A stretch of 64,000 nt of DNA from Pelagomonas calceolata (lineage: Eukaryota > Sar > Pelagophyceae > Pelagomonadales > Pelagomonadaceae), in the NCBI GenBank assembly GCA_918797485.1, contig CAKKNE010000001.1:930001-994000 (forward strand). The letters run 5' to 3'. The notes below the pieces were generated by a model, which was not told the origin of the DNA, made no database searches, and saw only the letters and a program-made list of their open reading frames with translations. Of the stretch, positions 1 through 8,726 are shown piece by piece. Both the position numbers and the translations under genes were made by a program. Within the stretch, counting starts at the first letter, position 1. Each line of letters opens with the position of its first letter.

Positions 1-1
1 A

Positions 2-778
2 GGTAGCAAAACTCAAGTCCCCATCATCGAGCACGCGGACGTCCGGCGCCAGCTCCTCGCGCAGAAGGCGCTGAGCGAGGGCGCGCTGCACTTATGTTTT
101 TTTGCCGCGTCACTGGTAGATGACTCGAAGACAAATGAGGAGGCCGCCACGTTGTTGGAGGTATTGATCCCGGTCGTCAAGGCCTGGCCCTCGGAGTTTG
201 CATTGGAGGCGAACAAGTGGGCCATCCAGGTGCTCGGCGGCTACGGGTATACGCGCGACTACCCGGTCGAAAGATTATATAGAGACAACCGGCTGAACAT
301 GATTCACGAGGGAACAAATGGGATCCAGGCCCTCGATTTATTAGGGCGCAAAGCTGTGATGAAGGACGGCGCGGCCACGAGAGCGCTCGCGACGGCGATG
401 ATGAGAGATGTCCATATGAACGCAGACATCTTGCCGGATCTAGCCGCGGATCTGGGTGAAGCCGTCGAGCGCTACGGCGCGACGACGGCTCTCCTTGGAA
501 AGGAGCTATCTCAGAATCCGGCGCGGGCGCTGGCGAATGCGCACGAGTATTTGAATATGGTCGGCCACACGGTCGTGGCCTGGCTCTGGCTCCGCGAGGC
601 GGCGGCCGCGCAGAAGGCGCTGCCCTCCGCGACGGGCGCGGACGTGCCCTTCTACGAGGGCAAAATCGCGACGGCGCGCTACTTCTTCAGGCACGAGCTC
701 GTCAAAACAAAGGCGCAGGCGGATCTTCTGGCATCGCTCGAGACGTCGGCGCTCGACGTTCGGCCGGGGCACTTTTAG
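2..778 (+). CDS. Acyl-CoA dehydrogenase, C-terminal part (5' end outside window)
   Basis: The frame is open from base 2 to the TAG at 776-778, giving 258 residues of the C-terminal half of a large acyl-CoA dehydrogenase. The family oxidises acyl-CoA to enoyl-CoA with FAD and an electron-transfer partner. The core helices include GGYGYTRDYPVERLYRD followed by IHEGTNGIQALDLLGRK. The Glu in HEGT (about base 310) sits where medium-chain enzymes carry the catalytic base. About 150 further residues follow the fold's usual end, as in bacterial-type enzymes of about 600 residues with an extra C-terminal domain. No intron is visible. Substrate and compartment cannot be decided from this piece; mitochondrion or peroxisome are both possible. 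Confidence 0.85.
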   Translation, partial: GSKTQVPIIEHADVRRQLLAQKALSEGALHLCFFAASLVDDSKTNEEAATLLEVLIPVVKAWPSEFALEANKWAIQVLGGYGYTRDYPVERLYRDNRLNMIHEGTNGIQALDLLGRKAVMKDGAATRALATAMMRDVHMNADILPDLAADLGEAVERYGATTALLGKELSQNPARALANAHEYLNMVGHTVVAWLWLREAAAAQKALPSATGADVPFYEGKIATARYFFRHELVKTKAQADLLASLETSALDVRPGHF

Positions 779-889
779 GGTATCTTTATTAACGGTTTGT
801 TGGTGGTCTTTCTTTGTGTTAGACCTACCGAGCTAGTGATTTCCTCGGCGGCGGGACTCCTGTTACGGGTGCTATTTCCTCGCACGACT

Positions 890-914
890 CTAGCGCAGTA
901 AAGACACTAGCAAG
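890..914 (-). promoter_or_regulatory. CTAG near-palindrome, copy 1
   Basis: Matches the recurring motif CTAGTGTCTT...CTAG on the minus strand, about 208 bp upstream of the nucleotide carrier ATG. Confidence 0.45.
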
Positions 915-973
915 CAAAAATGTCGTGTCTTTTTGGCCGCCGATTGAGCCGATAGAGATCTTTAGAAGCAAGG

Positions 974-1010
974 CAAGACACGTCGTGACGCAGCAAAGTC
1001 ACGTGTCTTG
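974..1010. repeat. Hairpin-forming inverted repeat containing a G-box
   Basis: The arms CAAGACAC and GTGTCTTG are extended inward by GTGAC/GTCAC after a 3-nt bulge, around a loop of about 8 nt. The right arm contains CACGTG, a bZIP/bHLH core. It lies 112 bp upstream of the carrier ATG. A regulatory role is inferred. Confidence 0.4.
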
Positions 1011-1121
1011 CGTAACGAGCCCTTTCTACGCGCTAACGCAGCGCTGCTCGACGTCTTGCAAGCGGTCGCCTCCGCATACGGACAGCGCCGTCGCGCTGAC
1101 GCCGGCGACGCGGCCGCAGCG

Positions 1122-2666
1122 ATGCGCGACACCCCCCGCGCGCGCAAGCTCCAAGAGCTCATCAAACTTCTATATGGCGACATAAGAGAAAAGGAGCTCC
1201 CGCGCATCCTGTTCCTCTCGTCATTACTATGCTGCATCATCGGCGGTTTTTGGTTATTGGATTCGTTGAAGGACACGGTGCTGGCGACGACGGTCGGTTT
1301 AAGGTACCAGCCCAAGGCGAAATTGATATCCGTCGTGGTCACGCTGTTTGTGGTCAGCGGCTACACGACGCTGGTAAGACGAATACGGCACAAGCCCACG
1401 TTGTTTTATTTAATTGGAGGCGCCTACACGTTGATCTTTATTGTGATCGGCGGGTTGCTGGCGCACGAGACGATCGGCATGCGAAATACGACGCCGGACC
1501 CCCGTCGATTGGTGGGGTGGTTCTCGTATTTCGCCGTGGAGTCCTACGGGTCGTTGATGGTCGCGCTGTTCTGGGCCTTCACGAACGCGTCCGTCGATGC
1601 GGACACGGCGGAAAGTTCGTATGGGTTGGTCGTGGCCTTCGCACAACTCGGAGCCGTCGGCGGCTCGGCTCTGGCGACGCAGGCACGCAGATTACACATC
1701 TCCTTCTTGTATGTGCTCGGGGGCTGCTCCTGCGCGTTAGTGTGCGGCATGGTGGCGTTATTTGAGTACTACTTCGCCGAGGAGCCTCAAACAGAGGCGC
1801 GGCGCGTCGCGTCGGCCGTCGACGAGGATGATGATGAGGAAGAGGAACCACCACCACCACCCGTAGAGAAGAAGGCGGGGCTCTTCGACGGCCTCGACTT
1901 GGTATTGAGGCACTCCTACGTGTTTAATTTACTGATGATCTCGACGCTGTATGAAATCGTGCTCACGGTTTTGGACTTTGAGATGAAAATTGTGGGACGA
2001 GCTAGATATGGGGCCGACGGCCGCGGCGCCGAAGAATTCGCGCGGCTGATGGGGCAGTTCGGCATTTTAGTGAACTCCGTCTCGTTTCTGTTTTCGTTGG
2101 TACTGTTTTCGTACGTCGTGCGGTCGCTGGGCGTGCGCTCGACCTTACTGGTCTTTCCGGTATTATGTTTAGTTGCTACCTTGTTAGCGTACGGCTTCCC
2201 GTCGCTGTGGACGCTGTTTATCGCCACGGCGCTACTCAAAGCCCTGACGTATTCGCTCAACGAGCCTGCCCTAGAAATGTTGTATCTCCCGACAAGCAAC
2301 GACATCAAGTTCAAGGCCAAGGCCTGGATTGATGTGGTTGGGGCGCGGACCGCCAAGGCCCTCGGTAGCGCGATCAACGACGCCGTCCAGGGGAACCCCG
2401 GCCTGCGGACGTCGCTGCCGCAGTACGGGAACGTGCCTACGTTCGTCGTATCTCTGGCATTGTTCGGCGTCGCATTGAATATGGGCCGGCGCTACGACAC
2501 CATAAAGGAGAGCGGCACGATCGTCGGCGAGGAGGACGCCACGCCGAGCGGCGGCTACGAGCTCGTCTCGACGGCGCCGCGGAACGAAGGGCCCTGGCGG
2601 CGGAATTTGGAGCGCTTGGACTCGCTCGACGTCGACGACGACGAGGAGCTGGAAGATCCGCGATAG
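1122..2666 (+). CDS. ADP/ATP carrier of the plastid/bacterial (TLC, NTT) family
   Basis: Encodes 514 residues with about 11-12 hydrophobic segments. It belongs to the nucleotide transporter family that swaps ATP for ADP, or moves other nucleotides, across plastid envelopes and the membranes of intracellular bacteria. It is not the mitochondrial carrier fold. Family-like blocks are FWLLDSLKDTVLATTVG near residue 43, FWAFTNASVDADTAESSYG and EMLYLPTSNDIKFKAKAW. A DEDDDEEEE-proline loop near residue 230 separates the two halves. The ATG at 1122 was chosen because the upstream in-frame extension has only a TTG start. No clear plastid pre-sequence is seen, so the membrane is uncertain. Its stop lies 15 bp from the stop of the opposing gene. 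Confidence 0.88.
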   Translation: MRDTPRARKLQELIKLLYGDIREKELPRILFLSSLLCCIIGGFWLLDSLKDTVLATTVGLRYQPKAKLISVVVTLFVVSGYTTLVRRIRHKPTLFYLIGGAYTLIFIVIGGLLAHETIGMRNTTPDPRRLVGWFSYFAVESYGSLMVALFWAFTNASVDADTAESSYGLVVAFAQLGAVGGSALATQARRLHISFLYVLGGCSCALVCGMVALFEYYFAEEPQTEARRVASAVDEDDDEEEEPPPPPVEKKAGLFDGLDLVLRHSYVFNLLMISTLYEIVLTVLDFEMKIVGRARYGADGRGAEEFARLMGQFGILVNSVSFLFSLVLFSYVVRSLGVRSTLLVFPVLCLVATLLAYGFPSLWTLFIATALLKALTYSLNEPALEMLYLPTSNDIKFKAKAWIDVVGARTAKALGSAINDAVQGNPGLRTSLPQYGNVPTFVVSLALFGVALNMGRRYDTIKESGTIVGEEDATPSGGYELVSTAPRNEGPWRRNLERLDSLDVDDDEELEDPR

Positions 2667-2681
2667 TATAGTGTAATTGTG

Positions 2682-3746
2682 TTAACCAGACCTCTTCACC
2701 CGCGCGACCAGCGCCGCGGCCGCATCCTCCACACTCGTCGCGAAGGGCCGGACGACCTCGTCGAGCGCGTTCGTATCGCGCAAAACCGCGGCGCCGTGGC
2801 GCGAGCCTGACGAAACCACAACGCGCCAACCCGCCGTGCCGTTGCCCGCGGCGTTCACGCGGTCGCAGGCGGCCCTTCCGAGAGCGATGCGGTCGCGCGG
2901 CGACTTGTGGTGCCCGATGCCGTCGTCGTGGAGCAGGCGCACGGGGCCCCACAACGGTTCCGCGTGCGAGTACGTCGGTCGCAGGTTCCAATTGGCGGGC
3001 AACCAGCCCAGCGTCCAGGGCCGGACGCGCTTCGAAGCGCAGCTCCGGGCGAGCAGTGAGTCGCAGGGCGCTTGATCCGTGCCCACGGAGTTGTTGCGGA
3101 GCCGGCGCCGCTTGCCGCGCCACATCTCGACGTAGCGCTTCGCCCAGTCTTGGAAGAAAGCATTGGCGTGGCCGCCGCGGCGCACGAGAATGGACCCAGT
3201 TTGAGCTCTAAATCGTTCGAGCGGCGAAAAGCGAACGCCCGGGCAGCTCCCGCCGCTCTCGCCGGTCGGTGCATCGTGACACGTCGTGCGGCAGGCGAGG
3301 CACGCATCCGAATTCGTGGCACACGACGCCACACAGCGCTCGCGGAGGCAGTCCCGCACGGCTTTTCGCATCTGACCGGAGGCCCGTTTCCGATCCGCAC
3401 CAAACCCCCGGTCCGCGAAGTAGTTCGTCATGCGCACGTCAACGCTGGGTGAAGCGCGCCCGAGCGCCAGCAGCTCGGACGCGATGCGCGGCGCGGGGCC
3501 GCAGAAATACGTGTCGTCGTCCACGTACAAGGTAATGGCGAAGGGCGGCTCGCGCGTCGCCCACGTGACAAGCCTGCCCAGTTTGATCGAGGCGCGGTGG
3601 CGCCACTGTGCGGGGAGCATGCTGACGTCGACGCGGCGCGGCGCGGCCACGTAGTGATCGAGCGTCGCCGGAGACCCGTGCTGCTTCGCGAGCTTTTTCA
3701 GGGCGCGCCGCGCTAGAGACCCTCCGAGCTGCCAACAACTATGCAT
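2682..3746 (-). CDS. Putative glycosyltransferase (DxD-type), N-terminus uncertain
   Basis: Encodes 354 residues. A nucleotide-sugar binding style block, PFAITLYVDDDTYFCG at about residues 67-82, has a DDD metal site typical of GT-A glycosyltransferases. QTGSILVRRGG and the later HDDGIGHHKSPRDR fit the same fold. A Cys-rich insert with at least seven cysteines lies near residues 133-158 and suggests a disulfide-rich lumenal domain. No signal anchor is visible. The first 10-15 codons overlap a TPR coding remnant on the other strand, so an upstream exon with the real N-terminus may be missing. Acceptor and donor are unknown. Confidence 0.55.
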   Translation of the reverse strand: MHSCWQLGGSLARRALKKLAKQHGSPATLDHYVAAPRRVDVSMLPAQWRHRASIKLGRLVTWATREPPFAITLYVDDDTYFCGPAPRIASELLALGRASPSVDVRMTNYFADRGFGADRKRASGQMRKAVRDCLRERCVASCATNSDACLACRTTCHDAPTGESGGSCPGVRFSPLERFRAQTGSILVRRGGHANAFFQDWAKRYVEMWRGKRRRLRNNSVGTDQAPCDSLLARSCASKRVRPWTLGWLPANWNLRPTYSHAEPLWGPVRLLHDDGIGHHKSPRDRIALGRAACDRVNAAGNGTAGWRVVVSSGSRHGAAVLRDTNALDEVVRPFATSVEDAAAALVARVKRSG

Positions 3747-4069
3747 CGTTGCTCATTCATCTAAAACGCTTCGAAGAAGCCAGATCGTTGATGCGCAGAA
3801 CGGTGCCCATGGCGCGACGCGTTCTAGGAGACAGTCATGATCTCACGCTCAGAATGAGGAAAATTTACGCGGGGGCGCTCTGCAATGACGAAGGCGCCAC
3901 GCTCGACTATCTCCGCGAGGCTGTGACGACACTTGAGGATACGGAACGGATTGCGCGGCGCGTGTTCGGCGGCGCGCACCCGCTCACAACGGCCATTGAA
4001 ATCGATCTGCAACACGCCCGAGCGGCGCTCCGCGCCCGCGAGACGCCTCTGGCAGAAGAGGGAAAGTAG
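3716..4069 (+). pseudogene. Kinesin-light-chain-type TPR remnant (3' exon or fragment)
   Basis: The frame starting near 3716 reads ETLRAANNYASLLIHLKRFE, then RRTVPMARRVLGDSHDLTLR and RRVFGGAHPLTTAIE, ending at TAG 4067-4069. These are tandem tetratricopeptide units of the kinesin-light-chain type, which are very abundant in pelagophytes. Similarity begins abruptly at a CTAG|AG acceptor-like site and no upstream exon is visible, because the glycosyltransferase occupies that DNA on the other strand. No ATG precedes the repeat. It is either the last exon of a gene with a distant 5' end or, more likely, a dispersed gene fragment. Confidence 0.6.
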
Positions 4070-4083
4070 ATTCATAAAACAAG

Positions 4084-5278
4084 TTACTTCGTCTTCCGCC
4101 GCTTCGCCGACGAGGCCCCTCCGAGGTCGCGGTCGAGCGCCGACACGTAGCTCGCGTCCGTCCGCGGCACCGCGGTCTCGGCCGCGGCCATGGCGCTCTG
4201 GAGGCCGTGCCACGCGCCGAGCACGCGGCCGACGCGCCCCGCCGTCGCCACGCCGGCCCCCTCGAAGACCTTGTCGAGGTTGCCCAGCTTCCGCGCGCAG
4301 TCGTCCGCCCGGTCCAACAGCGCCAAGGGCAACCCAATATCGACATGACCGAGGTACTCGCGGCAGTTCTGGATGAAGTAGCCGAAGTCCTCCCACCGCG
4401 CCGCCTCCTCGCACAGACTGTCGTCGTCGAACATCGAGTCCATGCGCTCCTCGGCGTTGTCTAACGTTTTCCTGATGGACACGGCGAGCTCCGATTCGAC
4501 GTGGAAGGCGCCCTTGGCCACGACGGCGTCGACCTATATAGACATGTTACACAATATACATATGAGTATAATACCTCGTCAAAGTCTTTGCCCAATTTTT
4601 CAAACAAACATAGCTGCAATTGAAACCCGACGTTGGGATAAATACAAGCTCGTTTAGCAGCAACCAGAGAAAATCTGTAGTCGCATGGCACAGTGAGTAC
4701 ACATAACATAAACATAAAAAAAACACATAAACGCGCGCGTCTCTGTACGACAACCCGTCCTTGACCATGAGTGCGGCGATGACCACCGTCGCACTTCGGG
4801 AAATACCTCTTCCACAATGAACAATGACATTTTCTCCCTTCTTCAAGCCTTGAAGCACAAAGTCCACACCTCTCCTCAGATGCTCAAAGACCTAGTTGCG
4901 GCAAGCGAAGCGGTGAGCCACATTGGTACAAGGAAGGACGATAAATCAGACGAGTTGCGTCGGCGTGTCGCGCGCGTCGAGGAAGAGCACTTGCACGTTT
5001 CCCCGGAACCAGTCTTTCAGGCTTTCCGAGACGTTGCCTCCATCAGTGGGATCCACTTCATAGGGCATGATCGTGACAATTCTCTGAATTTTTTCGACCT
5101 TGACCCAGGCGAGGTCTCGGACATTGGCTTCGCTGCCGAGCCACAAGCCTTCAGTTATTAACGAAGCGTCATCTTGAAACGTCGGCAGGAAGCGCTCGTC
5201 TTCGGCCTGGGTCTCGATCCACTCGTTCGTGGACGACGACGGGCCGAGGTAGGGCGCTTGTTGTACTGCTGCGGCCAT
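4084..5278 (-). CDS. Dual-specificity protein phosphatase, three exons
   Basis: Exons at 5278-4952, 4891-4733 and 4533-4084 join in phase 0 to give 311 residues. The introns are 60 and 199 bp, both GT-AG. Exon 1 ends with LFLDARDTPTQL, which holds the general-acid Asp region. Exon 2 carries VIVHCGRGISRSATVV, a perfect HCx5R catalytic loop, then the SYRDA helix. Exon 3 continues VDAVVAKGAFHVE and adds about 130 residues ending in a basic KRRKTK tail, a possible nuclear signal. The family dephosphorylates Ser/Thr/Tyr of MAP kinases and other targets; the substrate here is unknown. It faces the OCH1-like gene across a shared upstream region. Confidence 0.82.
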
Positions 5279-5766
5279 TTTGGCGGAGCACCTTGTTCAG
5301 AGGCCGCGGGGCGCCGCGCGCTGCGGGTGAACCGTCAGCGGGCGAGTTCTCGAGCTTTTGAGCTCGCAGCGCCCGTCTGGGAAGCCGCGGCGGCGTCGTA
5401 TGGCGACGCTTTGCGAGTCCGCTGGGCTTTTTTGGAGGTCCCGGGTTTTGTTCGCAGGCATCCATCCGCGCGGAGGCCGCGGAGGCCTCCCTCAACAGAG
5501 CTCCAAGCAGCAGAGGGGCAGTCGGCGCCAAGGACCCGCCAAGCCCTTGTTTACCCTGCTTCGGTCCTGGGCCCCCTGCGCGGCGCGAATTGCACGGCCA
5601 AATTCGGCTGCTTCGACTGCCAAAGCCGAAGTGCCGTAGGCCTGGGAGCCCCACAGAATCGGCGCGGCAGCCTCGGCGGCTCCGCACGGCAAGCGCACAA
5701 GCGAGAGCAGCCCTACCTACAGCAGGGAGGCTGCCCGCGGCGCGCGAGCGAGCGAGCTCCGAAACC
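5279..5766. other. Divergent promoter region, no gene seen
   Basis: 488 bp between two divergent start codons. Open frames here are uninterrupted only because of GC bias and show no domain. No CTAG motif was found. It probably serves as promoter for both neighbours. Confidence 0.4.
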
Positions 5767-7572
5767 ATGGACGAGACGACGACCCCGGCGCGCTTCGACG
5801 CCGAGGCCGCGGCGCCGGCGCGGCGCGGCGACGAGCAGATGCTGCTGGGCCGGCGGCGCGGCCGGGCCGCCGCGCGTTTTATTGTTGGAGGCGCCGTCGT
5901 CTTGAATCTCGTGGGCTTCGTCGCGTTCCGCGGCGGGCGACCACAGCCCCTCGCGTCGACGGCGCTCGACGCGGTGCAAATCCCGCGGCGCGTCGTGCGC
6001 ATCGACGACTACGACGGCAAGGCGAGGAAAGCATATCTGGAAAAGCACTATTCAAACACGGACGTTCTCGAGGCGTACGGGGAGGCGCCGCGCCGCGCGA
6101 TGCGCGAGGATTTGTTTCGCATGGCCTACGTCGCGCGCGAGGGCGGCTTTTCCTATGGTCGAAATGTGAAGGGCACCACGACGCTGCCGACGCGCCACGC
6201 GGCGGTCTTTCCCCGTGTACGTGATGGCGATAAGTGGCGGATCGGCAATTATGCCTTCGGGGCCGTGCCCGGGCACCAATTCGTGGTGGCTGCCTTGCGC
6301 GAGGCGTCCCGGAGGACGCTTGCCAGAACCGTGGAGACGTCCGCCGACGCGCGCGCCGCGACGGGGCCGGCGATGCTGCGGGACGTCTACAAAGCGGGCC
6401 GGTCTCGGGGTTTGTACGGCGACGTCGCTTTGCTGGGCGGCGCCAAGAAGCCGCGCGCGGCCCGCAAGGCCTTCGGGCCGCGCGTGAAGAAGGACGAGGT
6501 CATCATCATCATCACGGACGAGGACGACGCCTCGAGTGGCGACGACGGCGCTACTGATGATGGCGGCGATGACTCCGCTACCTACTACGACGATGCGGGC
6601 GACGACGCGGGCGATGACGCCTATTACGCTGCGGCAGACGACGCGGGCGATGACGCCTATTACGCTGCGGCAGACGACGCGGGTGATGACGCCTATTACG
6701 CTGCGGCAGACGACGCGGGTGATGACGCCTATTACGCTGCGGCAGACGACGCGGGCGATGACGCCTATTACTATGCGGCGGCGGGCGACGATGCCCCTGC
6801 CTACTACTATTACACGGCCGCGGATGATAGCACGTACGGCTACGGGGACGACTCAGCGTACGCATACGGGTACGACGATGCCGCGACCTACGGCTATGGG
6901 TACTCTGACGATGGCGGGGCCTACGGATACTCCGACGATTCGTACGGCTACGCAGGCGACGACGGCGACGATAGCTCGTACGGCGACGACGGCGACGACG
7001 GATCGTACGCTGACGACGGCGACGATAGCTCGTACGGCGACGACGGCGACGACAGCTCGTACGCCGCTGACGACGGTGACGACAGCTCGTACGCCGCTGA
7101 CGACGGCGACGACAGCTCTTACGGCGACGACGGCGACGATAGCTCGTACGCTGACGACGGCGACGATAGCTCTTACGGCGACGACGACGACGACAGCTCG
7201 TACGCCGTCGACGACGGTGACGACAGCTCGTACGGCGACGACGACGGCTCGGGAGACACGTACTCCGGAGACGACGACGACGACGATGCAACAGTCGCGG
7301 CCGCCGACGACGACGACTCCTCGACCGACGACGTCGTCGCGACCGCGGGCTTCTCGTGGGGCTCGCTCTTCACGGACCCCTGGAACTTCATCAAGGACAA
7401 CTGGCTGCTGCTCGTCGTGTCGCTCGCGTTCTCGCTCTGCACGTGCTGCTGCGTCCTGTACGTCTGCGGCGGCGGCGGCGGCGGCGGGGGCGGTGGGCCG
7501 CCGCCGCGGTCCGCGCCGCGGAAGCCCATGGCCGGCGGCTCCGGGCGGACGAGCGGCGTCGGGCCGTTCTAG
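5767..7572 (+). CDS. OCH1-like glycosyltransferase-fold membrane protein with acidic Tyr/Asp repeats
   Basis: Encodes 601 residues. A hydrophobic stretch at about 38-55 (FIVGGAVVLNLVGFVAF) acts as signal anchor. Residues about 75-220 resemble sugar-transferase DXD proteins: REDLFRMAYVAREGG matches the usual RxDLFRY...GG block, but the following DXD position reads YGRNVK. Metal binding is therefore probably lost. From about 240 to 530 the chain is Asp/Tyr/Gly/Ala repeats, including five 12-residue DDAGDDAYYAAA-like units (DNA period 36 bp) and many GDDSSYxDD units. A second membrane helix near 547-570 with CTCCCVLYVC and a poly-Gly/Pro tail ends the protein. The catalytic role is doubtful; a wall or matrix protein is an alternative. 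Confidence 0.65.
   Translation: MDETTTPARFDAEAAAPARRGDEQMLLGRRRGRAAARFIVGGAVVLNLVGFVAFRGGRPQPLASTALDAVQIPRRVVRIDDYDGKARKAYLEKHYSNTDVLEAYGEAPRRAMREDLFRMAYVAREGGFSYGRNVKGTTTLPTRHAAVFPRVRDGDKWRIGNYAFGAVPGHQFVVAALREASRRTLARTVETSADARAATGPAMLRDVYKAGRSRGLYGDVALLGGAKKPRAARKAFGPRVKKDEVIIIITDEDDASSGDDGATDDGGDDSATYYDDAGDDAGDDAYYAAADDAGDDAYYAAADDAGDDAYYAAADDAGDDAYYAAADDAGDDAYYYAAAGDDAPAYYYYTAADDSTYGYGDDSAYAYGYDDAATYGYGYSDDGGAYGYSDDSYGYAGDDGDDSSYGDDGDDGSYADDGDDSSYGDDGDDSSYAADDGDDSSYAADDGDDSSYGDDGDDSSYADDGDDSSYGDDDDDSSYAVDDGDDSSYGDDDGSGDTYSGDDDDDDATVAAADDDDSSTDDVVATAGFSWGSLFTDPWNFIKDNWLLLVVSLAFSLCTCCCVLYVCGGGGGGGGGGPPPRSAPRKPMAGGSGRTSGVGPF
6601..6780 (+). repeat. 36-bp tandem repeat, five units
   Basis: Five near-identical 36-bp units begin at 6601, 6637, 6673, 6709 and 6745, differing at one or two third-codon positions; the last unit has extra changes. 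They encode the DDAGDDAYYAAA repeat of the surrounding gene. Confidence 0.9.
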
Positions 7573-7707
7573 TCTTGAGTAATTTCGGAATCTGTAGCTT
7601 CTCTGTAGCTTCTCTTTAGCGTGTAACTTGTTGGGGGTGGGGCTGGGAGTGGTGTGTATTAAGTCTGTGTTTTTAGTCTTGAAATTTTACTCGGTCGCGC
7701 GCCAGAG

Positions 7708-8313
7708 TCACTGTTGCGCATCTTCCTGGGCCTGCTCCCCCGTCACCTTCTCGACCGTCTGCCCCTCCATGAGCTTCTCTATCGCGCCTTCGGGGTCCTT
7801 GCAGAGGGCCGCGCGAGCTGACGCATCCGCATCTTTGAGCGCCGAGGAGAATAGCTTCACCGCTTTTTCCCAAGCTCTCAAATCAGACAGCCGCGCCTCG
7901 GCCACGGCCGCGGCGCATTCGGCCTGCATCCTTCGATCAACTAATCTCTCCATTTTTTCTTCAGTCTCCTTCAGGGCGCGCTTCATTCTATCCAACTCAT
8001 CATCCAGGGAGACATTTTCGCTGATGCCAAGGTTATACATCGTAAGCAACTGCTGATTCAGTGTGCCCAGGATTAATCTCCCCCTTTTTTCTTCAAACTC
8101 CTCCAGCGCGCGCTTCATTTTATTACTCGCTCGCATCTCGGCGAGATTGTCGCTCTGTAACGTCATACGCTCTATGATCTGCTCCTCGCGCTCGCTGAGC
8201 CCCTCGCCGGCCGCGTCGCCCGCCCGCGCCGCCTTCGATTCGTAAAAGACGGCCGCGACGAGGAGCGTGACGAGCGCGACGAGCGCACAAATGACGAGGT
8301 CTGAGACTTCCAT
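7708..8313 (-). CDS. Single-span membrane protein with coiled coil, function unknown
   Basis: Encodes 201 residues. Residues about 5-23 (DLVICALVALVTLLVAAVF) form an N-terminal anchor. The rest is charged, with heptad-like Glu/Lys/Leu patterns from about 38 to 150, so a rod-like coiled coil is likely. The sequence RMKRALEETEEK-type helix occurs twice (KMKRALEEFEEKRGRL and RMKRALKETEEKMERL), which shows an internal duplication of about 36 residues. I do not recognise a family. The ATG is 171 bp from a CTAG motif upstream. Confidence 0.6.
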   Translation of the reverse strand: MEVSDLVICALVALVTLLVAAVFYESKAARAGDAAGEGLSEREEQIIERMTLQSDNLAEMRASNKMKRALEEFEEKRGRLILGTLNQQLLTMYNLGISENVSLDDELDRMKRALKETEEKMERLVDRRMQAECAAAVAEARLSDLRAWEKAVKLFSSALKDADASARAALCKDPEGAIEKLMEGQTVEKVTGEQAQEDAQQ

Positions 8314-8483
8314 TGTCAGCTCTAGAGGTGAGCGCTGTTCCAGTACTTAGTAACTGTTACAGCTGGTTTTCGTGAGCAAACAGAGGAGCGCGCGTGCAAT
8401 CGCTCTTAGTTCGGCTCTGAGAGGGTCTGGAGACGCGCGCCGGTCCTCGCCTCGTGTCGTAAATCGCGCGCGGCGAAACGTCA

Positions 8484-8510
8484 GCTAGCGGCATGTAATA
8501 CACTAGCAGG
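8484..8510 (-). promoter_or_regulatory. CTAG near-palindrome, copy 2
   Basis: GCTAG and CTAGC arms flank CGGCATGTAATACA. It is 171 bp upstream of the coiled-coil gene start. Confidence 0.5.
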
Positions 8511-8592
8511 ACTCCTGCATCGGGGAGCTTATTCTCCATCGATGCGGGCGCGTCGATGGCGTATGGGGGAGCTCCGTTAAAATTATATGGTT

Positions 8593-8616
8593 CCTAGTGT
8601 CTTACATACCGCTAGC
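8593..8616 (+). promoter_or_regulatory. CTAG near-palindrome, copy 3
   Basis: CTAGTGTCTTACATACCGC, inverted relative to copy 2, 111 bp upstream of the ATG at 8727. Confidence 0.5.
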
Positions 8617-8726
8617 TAGCCAAAATAGCCATCGACGTAAAAATGAGGCTAGGGCTCGCGCTGATTGGCGCAGAAGCTATTACGCTCGCGCATTGATGCT
8701 ACAACCAAGCCTCGCTGCGAAAAACC

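Larger units (their letters stand above)
779..1121. other. Intergenic region with CTAG motif and a G-box hairpin
   Basis: This 343-bp gap separates two genes on the + strand. It holds a CTAG near-palindrome at 890-914 and an inverted repeat at 974-1010 whose arms carry CAAGACAC and GTGTCTTG, with a CACGTG G-box in the right arm. No coding region is supported. It is probably the promoter of the nucleotide carrier. Confidence 0.5.
8314..8726. other. Divergent promoter region with two CTAG motifs
   Basis: 413 bp between divergent starts. It holds two CTAG copies in opposite orientation (8484-8510 and 8593-8616), one nearer each gene, and an introner-core-like CGTCGATGGCGTA at 8551-8563. A 60-codon minus-strand frame crosses it but has no support. 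Confidence 0.5.

Noticed and set aside
5169-6002. Minus-strand 277-codon frame across the divergent promoter
   Set aside because: It overlaps both neighbouring genes, is Arg/Ala-rich from GC bias and has no motif.
6536-7582. 348-codon Thr/Arg-rich + frame
   Set aside because: It is an alternative frame of the 36-bp and GDD repeats; the overlapping frame has membrane helices and a recognisable domain.
8357-8539. 60-codon minus frame between divergent genes
   Set aside because: It contains a CTAG motif and has no domain, so regulatory sequence is more likely.
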